Below are positions 42,815 through 53,960 of a stretch of 64,000 nt of DNA, one piece after another. The notes beneath the pieces are model-generated. The model ran no database searches. It saw only the letters and a list, made by a program, of their open reading frames with translations, and was not told the DNA's origin. Each line of letters opens with the position of its first letter. Within the stretch, counting starts at the first letter, position 1. The DNA is from Streptomyces atratus (lineage in GTDB: Bacteria > Actinomycetota > Actinomycetes > Streptomycetales > Streptomycetaceae). The stretch spans positions 124,001-188,000 of the forward strand of contig NZ_BMRN01000003.1 of assembly GCF_014648655.1 (NCBI RefSeq). Reading direction: 5' to 3'. A program made the translations under genes and the position numbers.

Positions 42815-44475
42815 GCGCAACAGCTGTCCACAGCCTGTGGACAATGGCGGGCGGGGTGACATCGGCCGCCCCGGCCGAGAAGTTCAAGGCACCGGTCATC
42901 GAGTACGCACAGCTGACCCCGGTCCTCATTGTGATCGGTGTCGCCGTCGTGGGCGTACTCGTCGAGGCCTTTGTGCCGCGCCGGGCCCGCTACTACACGC
43001 AGGTCTTCCTGACGGTCGTCGCCCTCGCCGCCGCGTTCGCCGCGGTCATCGGCCTGGCGGCCGGGGGGTACGGCACGACGAAGGCGCACATCGCCGCGAT
43101 GGGTGCCATCGCGATCGACGGGCCGACACTCTTCCTGCAGGGCACCATCCTGCTGACCTCACTGGTCGCCGTCTTCACCTTCGCCGAGCGGCGGCTCGAC
43201 CCCGCCGCGCACGGCAACCACGTCGACTCGTTCGCCGCACAGGCCGCTTCGGTCCCCGGCAGCGACAGCGAGAAGGCAGCGGTCAGGGCCGGATTCACCA
43301 CCACCGAGGTCTTCCCGCTGGTCCTCTTCTCGGTGGCCGGCATGCTGGTCTTCCCGGCGGCCAACGATCTGCTGACGCTCTTCGTGGCCCTGGAGGTCTT
43401 CTCCCTCCCGCTCTACCTCCTGTGCGCCGTCGCCCGCCGCAAGCGGCTGATGTCGCAGGAGGCCGCGGTGAAGTACTTCCTGCTCGGCGCCTTCTCGTCG
43501 GCATTCCTGCTCTTCGGGATCGCCCTGCTGTACGGGTACGCGGGCTCCGTCTCGTACGCCACCATCGCGAACGTGGTCGACGGCTCCGTCACCCGGATCG
43601 ATCCGGCGCTCGCCGACACCATGGGCAACGACGCGCTGCTCCTGATCGGCGGGGCGATGATCCTGACCGGTCTGCTCTTCAAGGTCGGCGCCGTCCCGTT
43701 CCACATGTGGACCCCGGACGTCTACCAGGGCGCCCCGACCCCGGTCACCGGCTTCATGGCCGCTGCCACCAAGGTCGCCGCGTTCGGTGCGCTGCTGCGC
43801 CTGCTGTACGTGGTGCTGCCGGGCCTCGCCTGGGACTGGCGCCCGGTCATGTGGGCCGTCGCGATCGTCACGATGCTGGGCGGTGCGATCGTCGCCATCA
43901 CCCAGACCGACATCAAGCGGCTGCTCGCCTACTCCTCGATCGCACACGCCGGCTTCATCCTCGCCGGTGTCATCGCGACCACCCCGGACGGCATCTCGTC
44001 GGTCCTCTTCTACCTGGGCGCGTACTCCTTCGTCACGGTCGGCGCGTTCGCCGTCGTCACCCTGGTGCGCGACGCGGGCGGCGAGGCGACGCATCTGTCG
44101 AAGTGGGCCGGGCTCGGCCGGCGCTCGCCGCTGGTCGCCGCGGTCTTCGCGGTGTTCCTGCTGGCCTTCGCCGGTATCCCGCTCACCTCGGGGTTCTCCG
44201 GAAAGTTCGCCGTCTTCAAGGCCGCGGCGGACGGCGGTGCGGGCGGCCTGGTCGTGGTCGGTGTGATCTCGTCGGCGATCGCCGCGTTCTTCTACATCCG
44301 GGTCATCGTGCTGATGTTCTTCAGCGAGCCGAAGGCGGACGGCCCGACGGTCGCCGTCCCGTCCCCGCTGACGATGACGACGATCGGGGTCGGGGTCGCG
44401 GTCACACTGGTGCTGGGCCTGGCCCCGCAGTACTTCCTGGACCTGGCGAGCCAGGCGGGAGTGTTCGTGAGGTAG
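42811..44475 (+). CDS. nuoN: NADH-quinone oxidoreductase subunit N
   Basis: The 554-residue third proton-pumping subunit closes the operon. Family segments include [19 protein letters not shown] (key Glu), [26 protein letters not shown] and [15 protein letters not shown]. An extra polar stretch at about 125-160 lengthens it over E. coli NuoN (485). The GTG overlaps the nuoM stop. Codons 5-11 contain two facing DnaA boxes (42824-42844). A strong hairpin follows the stop at 44496-44539. Confidence 0.97.
   Translation: MSATAVHSLWTMAGGVTSAAPAEKFKAPVIEYAQLTPVLIVIGVAVVGVLVEAFVPRRARYYTQVFLTVVALAAAFAAVIGLAAGGYGTTKAHIAAMGAIAIDGPTLFLQGTILLTSLVAVFTFAERRLDPAAHGNHVDSFAAQAASVPGSDSEKAAVRAGFTTTEVFPLVLFSVAGMLVFPAANDLLTLFVALEVFSLPLYLLCAVARRKRLMSQEAAVKYFLLGAFSSAFLLFGIALLYGYAGSVSYATIANVVDGSVTRIDPALADTMGNDALLLIGGAMILTGLLFKVGAVPFHMWTPDVYQGAPTPVTGFMAAATKVAAFGALLRLLYVVLPGLAWDWRPVMWAVAIVTMLGGAIVAITQTDIKRLLAYSSIAHAGFILAGVIATTPDGISSVLFYLGAYSFVTVGAFAVVTLVRDAGGEATHLSKWAGLGRRSPLVAAVFAVFLLAFAGIPLTSGFSGKFAVFKAAADGGAGGLVVVGVISSAIAAFFYIRVIVLMFFSEPKADGPTVAVPSPLTMTTIGVGVAVTLVLGLAPQYFLDLASQAGVFVR
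42824..42844. promoter_or_regulatory. Inverted pair of DnaA boxes in the start of nuoN
   Basis: CTGTCCACA (42824-42832) and TGTGGACAA (42836-42844, which is TTGTCCACA on the other strand) are separated by three bases. TTGTCCACA is the preferred DnaA box of Streptomyces, and the first box differs by one base. Such close facing pairs are unusual outside oriC and dnaA control regions. Confidence 0.6.
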
Positions 44476-44495
44476 CACACACGCACGCAGCTGGG

Positions 44496-44539
44496 ACAAC
44501 GCCGGACGGGCCCGAGAAGTCAAGCCCGTCCGGCGTTGT
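44496..44539 (+). terminator. Terminator of the nuo operon
   Basis: A perfect 16-base stem (44496-44511 with 44524-44539) and a 12-base loop start 20 bases after the nuoN stop. There is no U-tract, which is usual in this genus. It separates nuoN from recQ. Confidence 0.85.
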
Positions 44540-44608
44540 CGTAGGCGGCGCCTATCGTGGCAGGGGACGGCGGCAGGACAGAACGGCACGACTTCGGGGG
44601 ACAGGGCA

Positions 44609-46723
<2,115 letters not shown>

Positions 46724-46754
46724 CTGTCGAGGCCGGGCGGTGGCGCCACCGGAG

Positions 46755-47363
46755 CTACTCCGGGGGCGCTGCCCGGCGGCGCGCGGTGATGGCGGTGAGA
46801 TCCAGATCGGCCGGGAAGGGGACGGAGACCTTCATCCGGTCGTGGAAGATCCCGGTGGAGGTGTAGGCACCGGTCGACGGCTCCAGCTCGAAGACGTAGA
46901 CCACCGCCCTGCCGTCGTGGTTCTCCACTCGCCAGTAGTGCGGGATCCTGGCCCGCGCGTATTTCACGGGCTTGGTCTCCCGGTCCCGGGTCAGGGACTC
47001 CGGGGAGACGACCTCGATCGCCAGCCGTACGGACTCGGCGGGGAAGCGGGTCTGGTTCGGGTCCTGGATGATCTCGCCGTCCACGACGATCACATCGGGT
47101 TCGGGCCGGTTGTAGCGGTCGATGTCGATGGTGAATTCGCGCACGACCTCAAGGTCGGGCGGTACCAGCGACTGCAGCTGCCATTCGAAAAAGCTGACCG
47201 CCCGTGAATGGAAAAGGGTCTGCGGACTCACGAAAACAAGACTCCCGTCGATCAGCTCCGTGTGCGGAGGCAGATTCGGGAGTGTGTCCAGGTCATCGGC
47301 GGTCCAGCCACCCACGGGCGGAACCGCCCACCGCGGCTCGGGGGCCTCGGGTTCGATGCTCAT
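46755..47363 (-). CDS. Uma2-family (PD-(D/E)XK-like) putative endonuclease
   Basis: The 202-residue protein fits Uma2: LPPHTELIDGSLVFVSPQ at the start, then RPEPDVIVVDGEI (the Asp of the PD motif), then VRLAIEVVSPESLTRDRETK (the ExV and Lys of the nuclease core), then YWRVENHDGRAVVYVFEL. These proteins are very numerous in streptomycetes and cyanobacteria; the fold predicts DNA cutting but no role is proved. The ATG at 47363 was chosen for the GGAG five bases before it over an ATG 12 bases upstream. It stands alone after the fahA terminator. Confidence 0.88.
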   Translation of the reverse strand: MSIEPEAPEPRWAVPPVGGWTADDLDTLPNLPPHTELIDGSLVFVSPQTLFHSRAVSFFEWQLQSLVPPDLEVVREFTIDIDRYNRPEPDVIVVDGEIIQDPNQTRFPAESVRLAIEVVSPESLTRDRETKPVKYARARIPHYWRVENHDGRAVVYVFELEPSTGAYTSTGIFHDRMKVSVPFPADLDLTAITARRRAAPPE

Positions 47364-47460
47364 CAGTGCTCCCATGCGCGGAGTCTCGCGGATCTGTCCA
47401 GCGTATCCGCCGAGAACCGGTTCCGAACCGCGCGAACAGGTGAACCAATTGCGGGACATT

Positions 47461-47492
47461 GACGGCCGCGCTCCGTCAGGAGCGCGGCCGTC
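47461..47492 (-). terminator. Terminator of fahA
   Basis: A perfect 14-base GC-rich stem (47461-47474 with 47479-47492) closed by a four-base loop, 12 bases after the fahA stop on the minus strand. Confidence 0.9.
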
Positions 47493-47504
47493 GACGGGCA
47501 GGCG

Positions 47505-48734
47505 TCATGCGGACGGCACGATCCGTCCCGTGACCTCGCCGAGGCCGACCCGCGTGCCGTCCGGGCCCGGTGCCCAGGCCGTCATCGTCACCGTGTCGCC
47601 GTCCTCCAGGAACGTCCGCTTGCCGTCCGGGAGGTCCAGCGGGTCGCGGCCGTTCCAGGTCAGTTCCAGGAGCGAGCCGCGCTGTCCGGGCTCGGCGCCG
47701 CTGACCGTGCCGGAGCCGTAAAGATCACCGGTGCGCAGCGACGCGCCGTTCACCGTCATCTGGGCCAGCATCTGGGCCGCCGTCCAGTACATGGTGGCGA
47801 ACGGCGGCTCGGCGACCAGCTGTCCGTTGATCGCGACGGAGATCCGCAGGTCGAGGCCGCCGGCCTCCTCCTCGCCCGCGTCCTCCAGGTAGGGGAGCAG
47901 CGGGAAGTCGCGGGCCGGGGGTGCGATCCGGGCCGCCTCCAGGGCTTCGAGCGGCGTCACCCATGCTGATACGGACGTGGCGAAGGACTTGCCGAGGAAC
48001 GGGCCGAGCGGGACGTACTCCCAGGCCTGGATGTCCCGCGCCGACCAGTCGTTGAGCAGCGAGAGACCGAAGACATGGTCGCGGAAGTCGCCGAGCGGGA
48101 CCGGACGGCCCTGCTCGGAGCCCACTCCGACGACGAAGCAGACCTCGGCCTCGATGTCGAGCTTGATGGAAGGACCGAAGACGGGGGCCGCGTCGGCGGG
48201 CGCCTTGCGCTGGCCGGACGGGCGCACCACATCCGTGCCGGAGACGACGACGGTGCCGGACCTGCCGTGGTAGCCGATCGGGAGGTGCTTCCAGTTGGGC
48301 GTCAGCGCGTCACCGTTCGGCCGGAAGATCTTTCCGACGTTGGTGGCGTGGTTCTCGCTCGCGTAGAAGTCGACGTAGTCCGCGACCTCGTACGGCAGGT
48401 GGAGCGTCACGGACTCGACCGGGTGCAGCAGCGGTTCGATGTCCGCGCGGTGTGCCGGGACCGTCACCCAAGCGGTCAGCGCCCGTCGGACGTCCCGCCA
48501 GGCGGTGCGGCCGGCGGCCAGCAGCGCGGTCAGGTCCGGCTGGGCGAGAAGCTGTGCGTAGGGCGAGCCGAGTGCGTGTGCCGCCGCTCCGGCGTCCAGT
48601 ACGTGGCTGCCGATGCGGACGCCGACCCGGCGGTCCTCGGGGTGGTCGGGGGTGGAGAACACACCGTACGGAAGGTTGTGCGGACCGAAGGGGTCGCCCT
48701 CGGCCAGATCGAGCGGGCTGCTCTGCTCGGGCAT
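47505..48734 (-). CDS. fahA: Fumarylacetoacetase
   Basis: The 409-residue enzyme splits fumarylacetoacetate to fumarate and acetoacetate, the last step of tyrosine and phenylalanine breakdown. It has the short N-terminal domain typical of the eukaryote-like FAH and the FAH core. Metal and active-site parts include YVDFYASENHATNVGKIFR, IGYHGRSGTVVVSG, IDIEAEVCFVVG-type acidic ligands (seen as KLDIEAEVCFVVG) and LLNDWSARDIQAWEYVPLGPF. The length is normal. It is a single gene ending at a strong hairpin; no other tyrosine genes are adjacent. The ATG at 48734 has AAGCGAGG-type upstream sequence. Confidence 0.95.
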   Translation of the reverse strand: MPEQSSPLDLAEGDPFGPHNLPYGVFSTPDHPEDRRVGVRIGSHVLDAGAAAHALGSPYAQLLAQPDLTALLAAGRTAWRDVRRALTAWVTVPAHRADIEPLLHPVESVTLHLPYEVADYVDFYASENHATNVGKIFRPNGDALTPNWKHLPIGYHGRSGTVVVSGTDVVRPSGQRKAPADAAPVFGPSIKLDIEAEVCFVVGVGSEQGRPVPLGDFRDHVFGLSLLNDWSARDIQAWEYVPLGPFLGKSFATSVSAWVTPLEALEAARIAPPARDFPLLPYLEDAGEEEAGGLDLRISVAINGQLVAEPPFATMYWTAAQMLAQMTVNGASLRTGDLYGSGTVSGAEPGQRGSLLELTWNGRDPLDLPDGKRTFLEDGDTVTMTAWAPGPDGTRVGLGEVTGRIVPSA

Positions 48735-48871
48735 GTGTTGCTGCCTCGCTTTCCAGGTCGCTTGGGGGACACGTTACGTCGGTGTTGCTACCCCGCGGGA
48801 GTGTCCCAACTGCTCCTGATGCCCGGAAAGTTCCGCCGTGCCCCCTGCTGTACGGGGGCACGGCGGTGGGT

Positions 48872-50866
48872 TCACCCGGCCGTGCGCGGGATCCGCTTCT
48901 CCCAGGTCCGGTGGAAGACGACTTCGCCGCCGTCCTTGCACAGCACCTCGTCGGACGTGATGAAGTCGGTTTCGTCCGCACTGATTTCGGACCGGGTCTC
49001 GATCCGTACGTCCCACGCCATCTCCGGCCGGTGCAGCCGGATCGACCAGTCGGAGCGGGTGCGTGCGGAGAGCGGTTCGTTCTCCTGGATCGTGTACGTC
49101 TCCACGGCGTCCTCGGTGAATTCCAGGCCGTCCGGGTAGACGCGGGTGCCGCCGTAGCGCGGGTCGACCTCCAGTCGCCATTCGCCCTTGGCGACATCGC
49201 GGACCACCAGGCGCTCGGGGCGCTGTTCGTCGAGCGTCACCGGGTGGACGACGCCGAGCGGCTCCGACTGCTCCGGCTCCTCGAACCGGATCGCGGGGTC
49301 CTCGGTGTGCCGGCGTACCGGCAGTTCGACGAAGCTGCCGACGGCGTCCAGGGTGAAGCCGACCGACCCGGCCTGCGGCCAGATCCACGGCCAGTACGAG
49401 GAGGAGACCGCGAGCCTGATCCGGTGGCCGGGCGGGAAGGTGTGCCCGATGCCGTTCAGGTCGAAGGTCACGTCCTCGGTCCCGCCCACCGGCCAGTCCT
49501 CCGCACGGTCGCGGCCGTGCCGTGCGGAGAGGTTGAGCGCGCCGCGGGTCACCAGGGTGGAGGAGCCGTCCGGTGCGACGTCGCAGAGCCGGGCGATCGC
49601 CTGGCCGCGCGGCACGTCCATCCGGATGCGCAGCTTCACCCGGGGGCGGCCCAGGATCTCGATCGGGGCGTCCTCGACCGGGAACTCGAAGCAGACCGAC
49701 TTGGCGTCCTCGTCGCGCTGGTCGGGCGGCAGGTCGGCGTCGTTGCCGAACGGGAAGAAGCGCCCGGCGTCCAGACCGGTCTGCTGGGGCGAGTCGACGA
49801 TCTGCGGGCCGCCCTGGAGGGCGTACGCGACCGGCGCGATGTTCTTCGAGGGCCAGCCGGTCTCACCGACCCAGCGGCCGGGCAGCGTCTCGTACACCGT
49901 GGCGGGCCGGTGGGACTCGCTGATCCAGGACCGCAGCAGGGGCTCGGCCATGATGCCGGTGTCCTTGTCCTTCAGGTGCTGGTCCCACCAGCGCAGCGTC
50001 TCCTGGAGGAAGCCGATTGCCGGACCGGGCGGCAGACCCCGGTCGGGGTACTGGTGCGACCAGGGCCCGATCAGCCCGCGGACCTTGTCCGGGCCGAGGT
50101 GTTCGACGAGCCGCAGGACGGTGTCGCGGTACGGGTCGTGCCAGCCGCCCACCGCGAGGACGTTCGCTGTGATCGCGGAGTAGTCCTCGCAGACGCTGCC
50201 GTGCTTCCAGTAGTCGTCGCGGGTCTGGTGCGCCAGCCAGGTGTGGATGAATGGTTCGACCGTTTCCAGCCGATTCAGCCACATGTCCTTCCAGCCCTCG
50301 CCGACCTGTGCCGGATCCGGCGGGCGGGCGACGAAGGCCAGCATGGTGGCCGCCCAGGCGTGCATGTCGACGGCGAGGACCGAGCCGCCCATGTAGTGGA
50401 CGTCGTTGTCGTAGCGGTCGTCGGTCGAGCAGACGGTGACGACGGCCTTCAGCGGCTCGGGGGCCAGCGCCGCGATCTGGAGCGAGTTGAAGCCGCCCCA
50501 GGAGATGCCGAACATGCCGACCCGGCCGGAGCACCATTCCTGCTCGGCCAGCCAGTGGATGACGGCGACCCCGTCGGCCAGCTCCGTCGCGTCGTACTCG
50601 TCGCCCGGCATTCCCTCGCTGTTGCCGTGTCCGCGTACGTCCACCCGGACGGAGGCGTAGCCATGGCCCGCGTACCAGGGGTGGCGCTGCCAGTCGCGTG
50701 GCGCCGTCCAGTCGCTCAGCCGGTACGGCAGATATTCGAGGAGCGCGGGGACGGGTTCGTCGGTGATGGGCCGCCAGATCCGGGCGTAGAGCCGGGTGCC
50801 GTCCGGCAGCGGAATGTAGACGTCCTCATGGGTGGTGTCATACGGATACGTGGTGCGGATGTGCAT
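48872..50866 (-). CDS. CocE/NonD-family hydrolase (X-Pro dipeptidyl-peptidase-like)
   Basis: The 664-residue serine hydrolase has an alpha/beta-hydrolase domain with nucleophile S122 in GISWGG and the RVDVRGHGNSEG segment near 74-85 that shapes the oxyanion area. A C-terminal jelly-roll of the PepX_C type starts near 370 (GRPRVKLRIRMDVPRGQAIARLCD). The family includes X-prolyl dipeptidyl-peptidases, cocaine esterase and amino-ester hydrolases. The ATG at 50866 is nine bases after the peptide-transporter stop, so peptide uptake and cleavage are probably linked. A beta-lactam-ester or antibiotic acylase role is possible but has no support here. There is no signal peptide. Confidence 0.9.
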   Translation of the reverse strand: MHIRTTYPYDTTHEDVYIPLPDGTRLYARIWRPITDEPVPALLEYLPYRLSDWTAPRDWQRHPWYAGHGYASVRVDVRGHGNSEGMPGDEYDATELADGVAVIHWLAEQEWCSGRVGMFGISWGGFNSLQIAALAPEPLKAVVTVCSTDDRYDNDVHYMGGSVLAVDMHAWAATMLAFVARPPDPAQVGEGWKDMWLNRLETVEPFIHTWLAHQTRDDYWKHGSVCEDYSAITANVLAVGGWHDPYRDTVLRLVEHLGPDKVRGLIGPWSHQYPDRGLPPGPAIGFLQETLRWWDQHLKDKDTGIMAEPLLRSWISESHRPATVYETLPGRWVGETGWPSKNIAPVAYALQGGPQIVDSPQQTGLDAGRFFPFGNDADLPPDQRDEDAKSVCFEFPVEDAPIEILGRPRVKLRIRMDVPRGQAIARLCDVAPDGSSTLVTRGALNLSARHGRDRAEDWPVGGTEDVTFDLNGIGHTFPPGHRIRLAVSSSYWPWIWPQAGSVGFTLDAVGSFVELPVRRHTEDPAIRFEEPEQSEPLGVVHPVTLDEQRPERLVVRDVAKGEWRLEVDPRYGGTRVYPDGLEFTEDAVETYTIQENEPLSARTRSDWSIRLHRPEMAWDVRIETRSEISADETDFITSDEVLCKDGGEVVFHRTWEKRIPRTAG

Positions 50867-50875
50867 GGCGGTACC

Positions 50876-52375
50876 TCAGTGGACGGGGTGCATGGTGCGC
50901 TTGAGCCAGGGTGCGGCGGCGATGACGGCCACACCGGCCACCACCGCGATTGCGCCATTGATACCGAAGTAGGCGGGGTTGGAGACCTCGCCGTACAGCT
51001 TCACGACCTGGGCCTGGATGCCGTTGGCGAGGGCCAGCGAGAGGAACCAGAGCGCCATGGTCTGGCTGGCGAACGCCTTGGGCGCGAGCTTCGTGGTCGC
51101 GGACATGCCGGAGGTCTCCAGCAGGATGTCGCCGAGGCCGAGCAGCAGATACGAGCCGACGATCCACCAGGCGGCCATCTTGTAGGTGTCGCCGGAGTGC
51201 CCGGAGGTCGGCAGCACCATCAGCAGGAACGACAGTCCGCCGAGGATCACCCCGATCGCGATCTTGTTGGAGGCGTGCGGCTGACGCGGGCCCATCCGGG
51301 CCCAGACGGCGGCGACCACCGGGGCGAGCGCGACCTCGAAGGCGCCGAGCGCGGAGGCGTACCAGCTCGCCGGGAAGTGGAAGCCGAGGATCTCGGTATT
51401 GGCGTTGGTCGACGCGAGCAGAATCATCGTCGAGTACGCCTGGAAGAGGATGAAGTTGAAGACGACGGAGGCCAGGAACAGCACCACGTACGGGCGCAGC
51501 CTGCCGCGTTCCTCGCTGGTGACCCGCGGGTTGCGGAACATCACCACGAAGTACACGACCGGTGCGATCACCGAGATGAGGGTGAGCAGGTCGACGAAAC
51601 GGTTCATGGTCAGCCACCCCGAAAGGGCCAGCGCGGTGGCGACGGCGGCGACCACGACGGCACCCGCCACGATCAGCCGGACGGCGCGGCGCATCGGCTC
51701 CGGAGCCAGCGCGAATTCGGCGCTGTGCTTTCGCCCGGCCAGGTGACGCCGGCCCAGTACGTACTGGATCAGACCGAGCGTCATACCGAAGGCGGCGGCC
51801 GAGAAGCCCCAGTGCCAGCTCGCATGGTCCCCGAGCCAGCCGGTGACCAGCGGGCCGAGGAACGCCCCGATGTTGATGCCCATGTAGTAGAGCGCGAAGC
51901 CGGCGTCGCGGCGCTCGTCCTCGGTGCGGTAGAGCTTGCCGACCATGGTCGCCACATTGGGCTTGAGCAGACCGGTTCCGGCGCTGATCAGACCGAGGCC
52001 GGTCCACGTCATGGCATCGGTGGGCACCGCCATGGCGTAATGCCCGCACGCGATGAGAATTCCGCCGTACAGGACGGCGCGGTACGAGCCGAGGATCCGG
52101 TCGGCCAGCCAGCCGCCGGCCACGGAGACCAGGTAGACCAGGGTGCCGTAGGCGGCCGAGACGGACGCCGCGGTGCCCACATCCATGCCCATGCCGCCGT
52201 GGGCGACGGTGTCGGCGAAGTAGAGGACCAGGATCGCCTGCATGCCGAGGAACGAGAACCGTTCCCAGACCTCCAGGCCGGACAGGGTCATCAGGCCCCG
52301 TGGCTGGCCGAAAAAGGCATGGTCGTCGCCGGGCGGCGGCGGTGTCGGTTCAGTGTCGGTTGCCGTGAGGGACAA
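50876..52375 (-). CDS. POT-family proton-dependent oligopeptide transporter
   Basis: The 499-residue protein has about 14 helices and the POT/PTR2 marks: EVWERFSFLGMQAILVLYF (ExxERFxxxGM, about 35-53), then GGWLADRILGSYRAVLYGG, then FALYYMGINIGAFLGPLVTGWLG. It imports di- and tripeptides with protons. No ATG or GTG lies at the right place; a TTG at 52375 preceded by GGAG gives MSLTATDTEP, the expected length, so a TTG start is proposed. The next ATG would remove the first motif. The CocE-type hydrolase follows after nine bases in the same operon. Confidence 0.9.
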   Translation of the reverse strand: MSLTATDTEPTPPPPGDDHAFFGQPRGLMTLSGLEVWERFSFLGMQAILVLYFADTVAHGGMGMDVGTAASVSAAYGTLVYLVSVAGGWLADRILGSYRAVLYGGILIACGHYAMAVPTDAMTWTGLGLISAGTGLLKPNVATMVGKLYRTEDERRDAGFALYYMGINIGAFLGPLVTGWLGDHASWHWGFSAAAFGMTLGLIQYVLGRRHLAGRKHSAEFALAPEPMRRAVRLIVAGAVVVAAVATALALSGWLTMNRFVDLLTLISVIAPVVYFVVMFRNPRVTSEERGRLRPYVVLFLASVVFNFILFQAYSTMILLASTNANTEILGFHFPASWYASALGAFEVALAPVVAAVWARMGPRQPHASNKIAIGVILGGLSFLLMVLPTSGHSGDTYKMAAWWIVGSYLLLGLGDILLETSGMSATTKLAPKAFASQTMALWFLSLALANGIQAQVVKLYGEVSNPAYFGINGAIAVVAGVAVIAAAPWLKRTMHPVH

Positions 52376-52531
52376 AGGGAGAACTCCTGATCGTATGAGC
52401 TGATCCCGAACATACCGGCGGTGGCGGGAAGGCGCCCACTGTGATCGAAAGGGGACCGGATACGCTGACTTGAGTGATGACAGCGACAGATCGACATTCC
52501 GTGTGATCGTCAGCAGACAGGAGATCCCCTC

Positions 52532-53542
52532 GTGACCGTCGTCGGGCCGTTCGGACTGAGCGTGCGGGACCACGCTCTTGAGGCCGATGTCCAGGCCGGT
52601 TTGGCTGCTGTCGAGTCGGGGCTGCTCGATGCCACCAAGAGCGGCGTGCCCTTCATCACGGAGGCCGCGCAGCATCTCGTACGCGCCGGGGGCAAGCGAT
52701 TCAGGCCACTGCTGGCCATGCTGGCCGCCCAGTTCGGCGACCCCGACGCGCCGGGTGTCGTGCCCGCCGCCGTCGTCGTCGAGCTGACCCATCTCGCGAC
52801 GCTCTACCACGACGACGTGATGGACGAGGCGGACGTACGACGTGGCGTCGACAGCGCCAACACCCGCTGGGGCAACTCGGTGGCCGTCCTGACCGGCGAC
52901 TTCCTCTTCGCCCGCGCCTCGCACATACTGGCCGACCTCGGTCCGGAGGCCGTACGCATCCAGGCGGAGGCGTTCGAGCGGCTGGTCACCGGCCAGATCC
53001 TGGAGACCGCGGGCCCGGGCGACGGGCGCGACCCGGTCGAGCACTACCTCGAAGTGATGCGCGGCAAGACCGGCTCGCTGATCGCCGTGGCCTGCCGGTT
53101 CGGCGCGATGATGGCCGGCGCGGACGAGACGGCCGTCGACATCCTCACCCAGTACGGGGAGCGGCTCGGCGTCGCCTTCCAGCTCGCCGACGATGTGCTC
53201 GACATCGCCTCCGACTCCCACGAGTCCGGCAAGACCCCCGGCACCGACCTGCGCGAAGGCATCCCGACGCTCCCCGTGCTCCATCTGCGGGCCCGGGCCG
53301 CGGCCGACGGAAAGCGGGACGACCTGGAACTCGTCGAGCTGCTCGACAGCGACCTGAGCGACGACGCCCGGCACGCCGAGGCGCTGCGCAGGCTGCGCGC
53401 CCACCCGGCGCTGGAGCAGGCGCGACGGGACACCATCCGGTACGCGCAGGAGGCGCGTGCGACGCTGGCGCCGCTGCCCGCGGGCTACGCGAAGGCCGCG
53501 CTGGAGGAGCTGTGCGACGCGGTGGTGCACCGGGCGGGCTGA
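52532..53542 (+). CDS. Polyprenyl diphosphate synthase (menaquinone side chain)
   Basis: The 336-residue trans-prenyl synthase has the first Asp-rich motif DDVMD (about 92-96) and the second DDVLD (about 218-222), with GGKRFRPLL before and GKTPGTDLREGIPTLPVL after. These are typical of long-chain (hepta- to nonaprenyl) enzymes. Small residues before the first motif (HLATLYHDD) fit a long product. It probably makes the C45 tail of MK-9. The GTG at 52532 follows CAGGAGA. It is divergent from the peptide transporter and convergent with the catabolic operon. Confidence 0.93.
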   Translation: MTVVGPFGLSVRDHALEADVQAGLAAVESGLLDATKSGVPFITEAAQHLVRAGGKRFRPLLAMLAAQFGDPDAPGVVPAAVVVELTHLATLYHDDVMDEADVRRGVDSANTRWGNSVAVLTGDFLFARASHILADLGPEAVRIQAEAFERLVTGQILETAGPGDGRDPVEHYLEVMRGKTGSLIAVACRFGAMMAGADETAVDILTQYGERLGVAFQLADDVLDIASDSHESGKTPGTDLREGIPTLPVLHLRARAAADGKRDDLELVELLDSDLSDDARHAEALRRLRAHPALEQARRDTIRYAQEARATLAPLPAGYAKAALEELCDAVVHRAG

Positions 53543-53960
53543 GCCCGTCCCCGCCTTCGGTGCGCTGCTTTCGCGGTGGTCCGGTGGTCGGGTGAGTTCC
53601 GAGGCCGAACCTGTTGACCGGCCCGGGACGTGGTCCAAAGGCGCTTTCGGCCGTACCGGATTCGGGCCGGTGGCGCCTCGCCCGTCCCGGGCCGGCGCCC
53701 GGCGGGTCCCGCCGGTATGACCTGCCCGGAAGAGGGCGCCCCTGGCGCCGCATCCCAGGCACGTCCGTACCTCGGCCCCGGTCGGGCGGGACTTCCCGCC
53801 GTTGCCCGAGGCATGGCGCACCGGGGGCCGCGGGTTCTGTCGCCCCAGGTGCGCCGAGGGCGTACGCGGCCCTGACCGACGGTCATCCGCAGATGTCCCA
53901 GGCGGCAACGGGAAAGGGCCCGCACCCGGGCACGTTCGTACCCCGGGTGCGGGCCGCTCG
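53543..53960. other. 418-base convergent intergenic stretch
   Basis: It lies between the ends of the polyprenyl synthase gene and the FAD oxidoreductase gene. Apart from the hairpin at 53917-53955 I see nothing in it; short open frames are present on both strands but show no family signature or ribosome site. Confidence 0.6.
53917..53955. terminator. Bidirectional terminator
   Basis: A perfect 14-base stem (53917-53930 with 53942-53955) with an 11-base loop lies five bases after the FAD oxidoreductase stop, in a convergent gap, so it can serve both sides. Confidence 0.85.
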
